Made by a program: the position numbers and the translations under genes. The notes under the pieces are model-generated. The model was not told the DNA's origin. It was given only the letters and a program-made list of their open reading frames with translations, and did no database searches. Positions 1 to 6,390 of a stretch of 14,043 bases of DNA are shown here, one piece after another (the first letter of the stretch is position 1; each line of letters begins with the position of its first letter). The stretch lies in the NCBI GenBank assembly GCA_028679775.1, contig JAJRAX010000053.1, positions 1 through 14,043 of the forward strand, given 5' to 3'. The stretch is from Methanothrix sp. (GTDB taxonomy: Archaea > Halobacteriota > Methanosarcinia > Methanotrichales > Methanotrichaceae).

Positions 1-41
1 ATTACTTTCGCTCCGCGTAGATCAACTATATCTAATTTCAT
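1..41 (-). CDS. possible 5' end of a gene running off the left edge
   Basis: On the minus strand an ATG at 41-39 opens a reading frame that stays open to the window edge and reads MKLDIVDLRGAKV. Thirteen codons are too few to identify a family. The reading looks protein-like (a hydrophobic/charged alternation typical of a beta strand), and it would make the 229-base region up to 271 a divergent promoter region. No convincing ribosome binding site precedes the ATG. It could equally be chance. Confidence 0.27.
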   Translation of the reverse strand, partial: MKLDIVDLRGAKV

Positions 42-130
42 GCCTATTTCTGCCTAACCGTTAACCTTCAGGCTCGCTTGGTCGGGAATACAAGTCAGTT
101 GCCTGTACCATGTACCCCGCAAAGTCGAAC

Positions 131-212
131 TTGGATTTAGAAAAGTGGAATTTTTGGAAATTTAGATATGGAATTTGTACAATTAGGAAAATGATTGGTG
201 TAATTGGGAAAA
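131..212. repeat. cluster of degenerate AT-rich repeats upstream of the orphan binding-protein gene
   Basis: Between the left-edge ORF and the gene at 271 the sequence is AT-rich and carries iterations of TGGAA(A)TTT at 146-153, 155-163 and 169-176, with a weaker copy near 132-139. A direct repeat AATTAGGAAAA / AATTGGGAAAA follows at 181-191 and 202-212, 21 bases apart, about two helical turns. The cluster sits just upstream of a TATA-like CATATA at 216-221. It may hold operator or activator sites, or it may be ordinary AT-rich promoter DNA. Confidence 0.35.
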
Positions 213-215
213 CTA

Positions 216-221
216 CATATA
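216..221 (+). promoter_or_regulatory. TATA-like box for the gene at 271
   Basis: CATATA lies about 50 bases before the proposed TTG start. With the usual archaeal spacing of roughly 25 bases, transcription would begin near 241-247, leaving a short leader of about 25-30 bases. Inferred from position and composition only. Confidence 0.3.
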
Positions 222-237
222 CCATCTTTGCCCAGGT

Positions 238-275
238 AACAATTGTTAATGGAATCTTGAAGGATTCCAATTGTT
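238..275 (+). promoter_or_regulatory. imperfect inverted repeat enclosing the RBS and start codon of the binding-protein gene
   Basis: The left arm AACAATT (238-244) plus GGAATC (251-256) pairs with GATTCC (263-268) plus AATTGTT (269-275). All 13 base pairs are perfect, with a 6-base bulge (245-250) on the left and a 6-base loop (257-262). The loop and inner stem hold the RBS-like GAAGGA (259-264), and the outer stem pairs the TTG start codon (271-273) with CAA at 240-242. In RNA this could limit translation initiation; as DNA it could be an operator. If transcription starts near 241-247 the outer stem would be partly missing, which favours the DNA reading or a more upstream start. Confidence 0.45.
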
Positions 276-1251
276 GGTGATAATCGTGAGAAGAGCCGTG
301 ACGATGATCATATTTGCGATGCTGTTGCTATACCTCAGCTACCCGGCATTTGCCGCAGGCACGGTGCTGAATATTGGGTATCAGCCCAGCACACATCAAA
401 TAGCGGAAATGGTTGCATTTGAGAAAGGCTGGTGGCAGGATGAGCTAAAGCCCTTTGGAATAACTGAAGTAAAGGAGTTCCAGTTTCCCACCGGCGTACC
501 TGAGATGCAGGCTATGGTTGCAGGCGAGCTGGACATAGCTTATGTGGGCACAGCGCCGCCAATTTCGGCAATAGCCAGCGGGCTGGATGCCAAGATTGTG
601 GCTGCAGTCAATATCAAAGGCTCAAATCTGGTCCTCAGGCCTGATGTGGCATACAACGGACCTCAATCGTTGACTGGATTGATAATAGGAACATTCCCGC
701 CCGGATCGATTCAGGATATTGTCTTGAAGAAATGGCTGACGGACAATAATGTGGACATTTCCAGTGTTGACATAAAAGCCATGGACCCCGGCCCTGCTAT
801 GACAGCTCTGTCAGCAGGAAAAATTGACGGCGTCTTCCTGCCCCAACCCGCGCCGACCATCATTGAGCTGAACGGCAAGGGCGTAACAGTCGCCTCTTCC
901 GGAGAGATGTGGCCCGATCATGCCTGTTGCAGCCTTGTTGTCAGCGGAAAGCTGATTGATGAGAATCCAGAGCTGGTCAAGCAGATAATAAGGATTCACA
1001 ACAACGCCACCAATTATATCAACGAACATCCGGATGAAGCAGCCGAGATCTATGCCAGCAAGATCGGACAGGATATAGATCAGGTCAAGGCATCCATAAA
1101 GAGCTGGGACGGCGAATGGATCAGCGATCCTCATGCTCAAATTTCCTCCACGCTGGAATATGCTGCCGAGAACTACAAGCTAAAATACATTAAAAAGAAC
1201 TTGACTGAGGAAGATCTCTTCGATACCAGCATTTACGATAGCCTGGGATGA
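271..1251 (+). CDS. exported ABC-transporter substrate-binding protein (NitT/TauT, SsuA/NMT1-like), orphan
   Basis: A 326-residue periplasmic-type binding protein. Residues 1-29 form a signal peptide (positive RR at 7-8, hydrophobic 12-23, likely cleavage after AFA near 28). The mature part starts with the family pattern LNIGYQPSTHQIAEMVAFEKGWW (about 33-55), then FPTGVPEMQAMVAGELDIAYVGTAPP (72-97), as in sulfonate, taurine, nitrate and thiamine-precursor binding proteins. No lipobox cysteine is seen, and a Cys pair occurs at 219-220. The TTG start at 271 is chosen because GAAGGA lies 6 bases upstream; ATG at 304 would cut into the signal sequence. No permease or ATPase adjoins it on this strand, so it either shares another system's membrane part (for example the operon at 8884-10571) or is an accessory protein. 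The substrate cannot be read from sequence. Confidence 0.88.
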   Translation: MLVIIVRRAVTMIIFAMLLLYLSYPAFAAGTVLNIGYQPSTHQIAEMVAFEKGWWQDELKPFGITEVKEFQFPTGVPEMQAMVAGELDIAYVGTAPPISAIASGLDAKIVAAVNIKGSNLVLRPDVAYNGPQSLTGLIIGTFPPGSIQDIVLKKWLTDNNVDISSVDIKAMDPGPAMTALSAGKIDGVFLPQPAPTIIELNGKGVTVASSGEMWPDHACCSLVVSGKLIDENPELVKQIIRIHNNATNYINEHPDEAAEIYASKIGQDIDQVKASIKSWDGEWISDPHAQISSTLEYAAENYKLKYIKKNLTEEDLFDTSIYDSLG

Positions 1252-1272
1252 ATTGAATCACTCAGAAAACTA

Positions 1273-1278
1273 TTTTTT
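1273..1278 (+). terminator. T-run after the binding-protein gene
   Basis: A T6 tract lies 21 bases past the stop codon in a 34-base gap between convergent genes. Archaeal RNA polymerase can terminate at such U-tracts without a hairpin, and none is obvious here. It is placed only by composition and position. Confidence 0.35.
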
Positions 1279-1285
1279 CTCAAAG

Positions 1286-2755
1286 TTACAGGATTTTTTC
1301 GAGCAGAAAATATATCAGAGCCAGCACGAGGATAAACAATGTTGTTGAGACGTTGTGTCCGGCAGTAGCCGTCTCTTTCTCGGTCATGTTTATTGGCGGC
1401 TCATCTTTCATGACCAACAGACTCAATGATGATGAGTTAGCGCTGTACCCGTCGCCTCTGGCATCGGCATAAAGCACCTTCGTCTCAGGTATCTCATAAT
1501 TCCCGGGCTCTTTGCAGGATATGCGGTAGCTGAGGGAGGCCTCTTCGCTGGAATTTAAAATTTTATCGAATTTGGTCTCGCCGCCGAGAAGCCTTGCCCA
1601 GGCAGGAACCGTCTCATTTATGATTGCTTTAACTGTTCGATTTCCACGATTTTTGATATCTATGGAAATGGCGACCATATCACCTGGATGAACGGAATGA
1701 GGACTGACCTTCTTTTCGATCTCCAAATACGGCCCGAAGACATCAATGGACAGGTCCTCCGACCAGGATTTGTAGCTTGTATTTCCAATTTTATATGAAG
1801 CCACTGCTGCCGGAAGGGCCAATCCTGCTCCTGGGCGACTGGCCTTGATGTTGTAGCTCACCGTCTCGGTCTTTTCTGCCGGAAGGTCAATCGTCCAAGA
1901 CATGTCTGACCCGGTGAAAAACTCCTGGGAGACTGAATCCAACAGATCGACGGTCGTGTTCTCTTTTCCAAAATTTCTTAAAGTGAGAATTACCGGATAC
2001 TCTTTTCCAGGTACCATCTCTTCCGTCGTTCTCTTGTGAATTGTGATCTGGCCGGATACATCGATCCGGCAGTATCCTGATGACTCATGCACCAGATCGT
2101 TTTTATCCGAGTATCGGGCGTCTGCCGACAATTGCATCCTGGTCGGTTCCGACAAAAGTGGAGCCTTGAGACGAATCCATTTTTCGTTGTCACCCGCTCC
2201 TATCTGAGATGAACTGCCTGCGGGAAGCTTGGAGATTTTATCTTTAAATTGAAAGCACTGCGGCTCGGATGACAGATTGATCCTTATGCCCTCGGCGTCT
2301 TCAGTTCCTTCGTTTTCCGCGATCAGCTTCATGCGAATCTCTTCACCGGGATCATAAGAATCCTTGTCGGATATCAGACGAAGCGCGATGCTGGGTGCTG
2401 CATAGAGCGCCAGTCTGACCCTGGCAGTCGGCTCATCGTTTCCTTCCGAGCGATCCGGCATAAATATGCTGTCAACTTCAGCCAGGACGGCATCATCATA
2501 GGTGAAGCTCTCGCTCTGAGAAAGTGGCTGCTCCATGAGCTGCTCGCCGCCTCGGCTGAGCTTGAGAAGGACAGATGGATTACTCCTATCGCTGGAAAAA
2601 TCCTTTGCCTCCAGCCGATATCCATCAAGACTCAAATTTTCTTTCCAATGTAGATCGCCCTGCACAAAATCGCCAATAGTTGGTGATGTCTCTGATCCTG
2701 ATGCGGCCAATGACTGGGCGAGGAAGAAAAGCGCAAAGATGCGAATGAGCAACAT
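1286..2755 (-). CDS. membrane-anchored surface protein with Ig-like/NEW3-type repeats
   Basis: Taken from the ATG at 2755, the product is 489 residues. This start gives a clean signal peptide (MLLIRIFALFFLAQSLAAS) and lies 2 bases after the stop of the upstream gene. The longer frame from 2827 would overlap that gene by 70 bases and bury the signal. After an N-terminal domain of about 100 residues, loosely like S-layer-related domains (GYRLEAKDF, then LLKLSRGG), come three Ig-like modules. Their typical openings are DSYDPGEEIRMKLIAENEG, MVPGKEYPVILTLRNFG and HSVHPGDMVAISIDIKNRG. N-glycosylation-type sequons are frequent (NLS, NTT, NTS, NRT, NSS). The C-terminus is one hydrophobic helix (LFILVLALIYFLLEKIL). 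It probably faces outward with a C-terminal membrane anchor. Function is unknown; an envelope or adhesion role is inferred. Confidence 0.82.
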   Translation of the reverse strand: MLLIRIFALFFLAQSLAASGSETSPTIGDFVQGDLHWKENLSLDGYRLEAKDFSSDRSNPSVLLKLSRGGEQLMEQPLSQSESFTYDDAVLAEVDSIFMPDRSEGNDEPTARVRLALYAAPSIALRLISDKDSYDPGEEIRMKLIAENEGTEDAEGIRINLSSEPQCFQFKDKISKLPAGSSSQIGAGDNEKWIRLKAPLLSEPTRMQLSADARYSDKNDLVHESSGYCRIDVSGQITIHKRTTEEMVPGKEYPVILTLRNFGKENTTVDLLDSVSQEFFTGSDMSWTIDLPAEKTETVSYNIKASRPGAGLALPAAVASYKIGNTSYKSWSEDLSIDVFGPYLEIEKKVSPHSVHPGDMVAISIDIKNRGNRTVKAIINETVPAWARLLGGETKFDKILNSSEEASLSYRISCKEPGNYEIPETKVLYADARGDGYSANSSSLSLLVMKDEPPINMTEKETATAGHNVSTTLFILVLALIYFLLEKIL

Positions 2756-2757
2756 AT

Positions 2758-3834
2758 TCAATGCCTGAAGACGAGGTAAGCTGCCCCAAAGAGAACGAGA
2801 GGGTAAACGACGGATACCTGAGTCCATCCGCTTTTTTCCGTTTCTGCGTCATCTGCTGACGAACTCTCTGTTGCGCTCAGGGTTCGAAAGGAGGAGTGCT
2901 TCTCGGTTGAGGCGTCGTTCTCTGTTTTTTCTGAGCCGTTCTCGATACTATTCATGTCGTCGTTGCCGGAACTATTTTCGTTCGTGCCATCTTCATCTTC
3001 CTGTTGGCCTGCAATGCTTTTTTCGCTGCTTTTCCTGCTGGAGCTGAAATATGATGTTTCACTAACCTTCTTCTTATCCACTGAATCCTCTGTCTCGCCC
3101 AGATCCTCAAACGATGTGCCCTTGCTTATCACAAATACGACAGCACTGTCTCCATCGATGGTGACCCGTTTCGTCTTCTCATACTGATCATTCGTATACG
3201 GATCCAGCCATCTCAAAGATATATCGTGAACTCCTTGTTCTGCAGAAGCACTGCTGAAATCATCCGTGCTCTCCTCAGATATTTCCTGATTGTCCTCGTA
3301 GATCCCATCAATATACAAATAGGCATTAGTGCTTTTATCATTTTCGTTCTTGACGCTCACGGTGAGATCGTATTCTTCAGGCTCTTCGTGTCCCGTGGTA
3401 TAGAGGCTGATGACATCGTCGCCGACAATCTCCTTTTTTGTCTCCGATTCATAGACCTCATCTGTGTCCTCGTCTTTCCAGATTATCTTGAACCTGTGTA
3501 TGCCCTGATCTATCGTAAAATTTCCAAACGTCTCCTCTTCGCCCTTGGAGACATCGGTCTTGCCTTTGGGCACTGAATCAATGTAAAGGGAGACGTCCTG
3601 AGAATCATCATCATCGTTATAAACGTATGTAGCGACCTCTGCTGTCTTAATATCGTCGGGTGTATCTGCATTCTCGTTTAGAGTTGCCAAATTCGATTGA
3701 TTAAAGCCGGATAAAAGGGATCCGTTGGATGCAAAGTCAGCAGGCTGATCGATCTTGTCAGAGAGTGAGGCATCCCCAAGAGCTGAGATCGCCCAAAAGA
3801 AAAATGCCAATAGCAGAATTGCGGCAGGTTTCAT
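2758..3834 (-). CDS. anchored acidic surface protein with two tandem Ig-like repeats
   Basis: From the ATG at 3834 (358 residues) it begins with a signal peptide, MKPAAILLLAFFFWAISALG. Two repeats of about 90 residues follow. Each runs LYID, then EQG or DQG plus H, then I-W or R-W, then D-x-Y-E and a strand ending ISLY or VFVI (compare SLYIDSVPKG...DQGIHRFKIIW with YLYIDGIYED...EQGVHDISLRW). Next is a low-complexity Ser/Glu/Asp stalk of about 100 residues and a C-terminal helix (YPLVLFGAAYLVFRH). The repeats resemble Ig-like or PEGA-type beta modules, but I cannot name a family. Longer in-frame starts exist (ATG 3909, TTG 3933). None has a clear RBS, and they would place 25-33 charged residues before the signal sequence. 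Its stop is 2 bases before the next surface-protein gene, so the two are probably co-translated and may act together in the envelope. Confidence 0.78.
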   Translation of the reverse strand: MKPAAILLLAFFFWAISALGDASLSDKIDQPADFASNGSLLSGFNQSNLATLNENADTPDDIKTAEVATYVYNDDDDSQDVSLYIDSVPKGKTDVSKGEEETFGNFTIDQGIHRFKIIWKDEDTDEVYESETKKEIVGDDVISLYTTGHEEPEEYDLTVSVKNENDKSTNAYLYIDGIYEDNQEISEESTDDFSSASAEQGVHDISLRWLDPYTNDQYEKTKRVTIDGDSAVVFVISKGTSFEDLGETEDSVDKKKVSETSYFSSSRKSSEKSIAGQQEDEDGTNENSSGNDDMNSIENGSEKTENDASTEKHSSFRTLSATESSSADDAETEKSGWTQVSVVYPLVLFGAAYLVFRH

Positions 3835-3937
3835 GAATCGAGCTGTTCGGCATATCCTCAGGCCCCTAAAGATCTCTCCCGTGTTCTTCTTCACATAATC
3901 CGATTCCATCTGTTCATTTAAATCGGCATGCAAAATT

Positions 3938-3949
3938 GCAAAGATTGCC
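3938..3949. repeat. imperfect palindrome GCAA-AGA-TTGC(C) in a divergent promoter region
   Basis: GCAA and TTGC arms are separated by about four bases, with one extra C on the right. It lies between the divergent genes starting near 3834/3909 and at 4011. It resembles the clearer palindromes at 10716, 11816 and 13465, but alone it could be chance. Confidence 0.25.
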
Positions 3950-3996
3950 TCTATGCAAATGTTTATTGATTTTGGTTTGATTCGCTAGAATGTCGT

Positions 3997-4005
3997 AAGG
4001 TGATC
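3997..4005 (+). promoter_or_regulatory. strong Shine-Dalgarno site fixing the start at 4011
   Basis: AAGGTGATC matches the complement of the archaeal 16S 3' end almost fully. It ends 5 bases before the ATG at 4011 and directly abuts another ATG at 4006, which is too close to be used. It supports both the gene call and an archaeal host. Confidence 0.7.
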
Positions 4006-4010
4006 ATGGA

Positions 4011-4370
4011 ATGGAAAGCTGGACGGTTAATATATTATTGATTGAGGGCCTCCCCTTACTGGGTTTCATTTATTATTTGGAATACAAGAGGCGCATGTAT
4101 CTGCTGGAGAGAGATGGAGCCAAAGCCGAGACTGCTTCTTCGACCAAGGAGAAGAAAGTGGTCAAAGGCCTCTTTCTCCTTCTAGTCGGGTTGGCCCTGA
4201 TAGTGACTCCCAGCGTGTCAGGCCGGCTGGGGCTCGGCACAGATCTGAGCTTTGAGATGCTTCTGATTGGCGTGATAATAATATGCGCCGGGCTGGCAAT
4301 TATTGTGTCCACTGGAGCTGCTAAAATATTGGGACTGTCGGAGAAGGACGACAGCTTTGGGACCAGATAG
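4011..4370 (+). CDS. small three-helix integral membrane protein, unknown function
   Basis: A 119-residue protein with three hydrophobic stretches: about 6-22 (NILLIEGLPLLGFIYYL), 49-69 (VVKGLFLLLVGLALIVTPSV) and 80-103 (FEMLLIGVIIICAGLAIIV). The first is separated from the second by a charged cytosolic-type segment (YKRRMYLLERDGAKAE ... TKEKK). The architecture recalls small archaeal and bacterial membrane proteins of unknown function, but I cannot place it in a named family. The start is well supported by the AAGGTGATC site. It is divergent from the surface-protein pair and convergent with the methyltransferase gene, so it is probably transcribed alone. Confidence 0.75.
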   Translation: MESWTVNILLIEGLPLLGFIYYLEYKRRMYLLERDGAKAETASSTKEKKVVKGLFLLLVGLALIVTPSVSGRLGLGTDLSFEMLLIGVIIICAGLAIIVSTGAAKILGLSEKDDSFGTR

Positions 4371-4427
4371 CTTAGCTGATGGTAGGTGACTTCCTCCCAT
4401 GCCACTGAAGGGGCAGGGCTTCCTGCT

Positions 4428-5081
4428 TCATCGAGCACCTTCGGGTTCTCCAATGCTCTTTCTGACGCCGGATGCCACGAATATGCTGATCTCTGCACTC
4501 TCTTTTCCAGAGGACGATGTGGCGCAGCAGTTCTCGCCCACGCATTCCACAGATACATCTCGCAGGCCTGCCTCATGAAGCCATCTTCTGATGTCGTCCC
4601 TGACAAATCCCATCCAGCGGTCATTGTGCTCTTGCTTGAGAAACTCGTTCTTATGCTGGTCGAGATCTGTAATCACGAGCACACCGCCTGGCTTCAATAT
4701 CCTTGCCATCTCCCGTATCGCCTGCAACGGATCCTCCACGTGGTGCAGATACATGTTGGCAAAGGAATAGTCGACTGTCTCGTCCGGGATGGGAAGAGAG
4801 CCAGCCTCGCCCAGTCTGAAGTCAATTGCGTCCTGCCCGGAAAATTTTTGCCTCATCGCATTGAGCATAGCCGGCGAGCCATCGACTGCTATTACCTTGA
4901 AGCCTCTTTCAACCAGACCTTCGGTTATGAAACCTGTACCGCATCCGATATCTGCCGCGACATTCCCATTCTGGACATTGGCAACATCCAGGGCCTTCTC
5001 TCTCACTGAGCTGGAAAAAAAGCTCTCTCTAAGTTGGTCCCATTGAGGCGCTACTTCATTAAAATAGTCTTTGGATTTCAT
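4428..5081 (-). CDS. class I SAM-dependent methyltransferase (Methyltransf_11/UbiE-like)
   Basis: A 217-residue Rossmann methyltransferase. Motif I is ADIGCGTG (43-50). The acidic residue that binds the SAM ribose is in VIAVDGSP (63-70, D67). A motif near 106-118 reads YSFANMYLHHVEDP, and the post-III segment is RILKPGGVLVITDL (127-140). The N-terminus YFNEVAPQWDQLRESFF is typical of the UbiE/MenG-like group. The substrate is unknown. The C-terminal part carries clustered cysteines, C180 and the pair C185-C186 in GENCCATSSSG, which could bind a metal or metalloid or be redox active; this is inference. The start is an ATG with AAGGG about 8 bases upstream. Divergent from the HdrD-like gene, with a 158-base gap. 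Confidence 0.9.
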   Translation of the reverse strand: MKSKDYFNEVAPQWDQLRESFFSSSVREKALDVANVQNGNVAADIGCGTGFITEGLVERGFKVIAVDGSPAMLNAMRQKFSGQDAIDFRLGEAGSLPIPDETVDYSFANMYLHHVEDPLQAIREMARILKPGGVLVITDLDQHKNEFLKQEHNDRWMGFVRDDIRRWLHEAGLRDVSVECVGENCCATSSSGKESAEISIFVASGVRKSIGEPEGAR

Positions 5082-5147
5082 TTTTGTTCCCTTCCGTCAT
5101 TTATAATTGCCCGCATCTCTTATGAATTTGACTATCTTCGCCTTCCG

Positions 5148-5158
5148 GCAAATTTTGC
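5148..5158. repeat. palindrome GCAAA-T-TTTGC in the methyltransferase/HdrD-like intergenic region
   Basis: Perfect 5-base arms around one central base, preceded by G to give GGCAA...TTGCT. It lies midway between the divergent starts at 5081 and 5240. A related half-site, ATAATTGCC, is at about 5103-5111. Similar to other intergenic palindromes in the window; a protein-binding role is only inferred. Confidence 0.3.
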
Positions 5159-5239
5159 TTGATTCTTTTCTGATTTATTCTGCAGGTCAATCATCCTTTT
5201 ATCTAGCGAAATTAAGAGCAACGAAATGAGGCGGAAAAC

Positions 5240-6376
5240 ATGAGCGAGACAGAAAATATCCTTGAAAACTGTACCGGCTGCAAGCTATGTATCGGTGAGT
5301 GCGATTTTCTGGAAAAGCATTGCAGTAGTCCAAAAGAATTGGCCGAGTCCTTCCGGGATGGAAAGCACCGGTCCCATCCTGAAATTCCATACTCCTGCAA
5401 CATCTGCGGCCTTTGCGAGGTGAGATGCCCCCAGAAATTAAATATCGGCAAGATGTGTCTGGAAGTGCGCCGTCAGCTAGTCAGAGAAGGCCTGGCACCC
5501 TTGGAGCAACATAAGCAGTTAGCAGAGGCTCTGAATTGGAATGAGTCTGATGCTTTCAAACTGGCACTTCCTGCCTACAATGATTGCGAGGCCTATGAGC
5601 AGACAAAGGGGGCGACGAAGAGGGCCTTCTTTCCCGGTTGCGCCCTTTCCGCATGCTCTCCTGATTTAGTGATAAAGGTTTACGATTATCTTAGGCAGAA
5701 GCTTTCATCTACCGGCATCATATTGGGTTGCTGCGGCGCTCCGGCATACTTGGTGGGGGAAGAATCGCGTTTTCAGGAAGTGATCGAGGGACTGGAATCA
5801 GATCTTGCAATGCTCGATTGTTCAGAGATAATTGTTGCCTGTCCATATTGCCTTTATGCCCTAAAGCGCAATCTGCCCGACCACCGCGTCACATCTCTCT
5901 ATTCCTGTCTGGAAGAGCTGGGGCTTCCGGAAAAAGAAAAAGGAGAATTGCATCAGTTCTCGGTTCATGATCCGTGCTCAACTCGCCAGGAATTGGAGCT
6001 GCAAAGAAGCATTAGAAATTTAATCCGGCAATCCGGTCACGAGGTTGTTGAGCTGGAGCATTCCGGTGAGTTTACTCAATGCTGCGGTCTGGGCGGCATG
6101 GCATTTGCAGTCGCCCCTGATCAGAGCGCGCAAAAGGCCAGGCGCACCATCAAAGAGACGGAGCATGATCTTATCACCTATTGCGCATCGTGCCTTGGAA
6201 ACCTGTCCTCAGAAGGAGCCAGCATTCTACATGTTCTGGATCTGATCTTTGGCGAGAGCTGGCAGGATAAAAGAGTCTCTCCGCCGGCAGATTCGGCTGC
6301 TGCCAGGGAGAATCAAAGGCAATTGAAATTGAGGCTCCAGAAAAGAGCTGAGGCCTCTAAAGCACCTTTGCATTAA
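5240..6376 (+). CDS. HdrD/GlpC-like Fe-S protein: two [4Fe-4S] motifs plus two CCG domains
   Basis: A 378-residue soluble electron-transfer protein. Two ferredoxin-type motifs CX2CX2CX3C lie at 11-21 (CTGCKLCIGEC) and 53-63 (CNICGLCEVRC, followed by P). Two cysteine-rich CCG domains follow. The first has C134, C164-C165-G and C201xxC204 (CX29CCX35CX2C). The second has C246, C281-C282-G and C315xxC318 (CX34CCX32CX2C). All ten CCG cysteines are present. In HdrB and HdrD such domains hold non-cubane [4Fe-4S] clusters that reduce heterodisulfide; in GlpC, DsrK and similar proteins they serve other thiol or quinone chemistry. The first CCG spacing is slightly shorter than the usual 31-39. There is no membrane segment. 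ATG with GAGGCGG upstream. No HdrE, HdrA, flavoprotein or dehydrogenase gene adjoins it, so the partner and substrate are unknown. The Lys/Arg/Gln-rich tail (about 345-378) lies beyond the conserved fold. Confidence 0.9.
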   Translation: MSETENILENCTGCKLCIGECDFLEKHCSSPKELAESFRDGKHRSHPEIPYSCNICGLCEVRCPQKLNIGKMCLEVRRQLVREGLAPLEQHKQLAEALNWNESDAFKLALPAYNDCEAYEQTKGATKRAFFPGCALSACSPDLVIKVYDYLRQKLSSTGIILGCCGAPAYLVGEESRFQEVIEGLESDLAMLDCSEIIVACPYCLYALKRNLPDHRVTSLYSCLEELGLPEKEKGELHQFSVHDPCSTRQELELQRSIRNLIRQSGHEVVELEHSGEFTQCCGLGGMAFAVAPDQSAQKARRTIKETEHDLITYCASCLGNLSSEGASILHVLDLIFGESWQDKRVSPPADSAAARENQRQLKLRLQKRAEASKAPLH

Positions 6377-6390
6377 GGCGCTGCCGATAG

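Noticed and set aside
61..270. 69-residue minus-strand ORF (TTG start) in the left promoter region
   Set aside because: It is AT-rich, starts inside the hairpin of the divergent gene, has no RBS, and its hydrophobic appearance follows from T/A-rich DNA.
2756..2827. 24-residue N-terminal extension of the surface-protein gene
   Set aside because: It overlaps the upstream gene in another frame and puts polar residues before an obvious signal peptide that begins at the ATG at 2755.
4386..5009. 207-residue plus-strand ORF
   Set aside because: It lies antisense to the methyltransferase, whose motifs are unambiguous, and has no recognisable domain.
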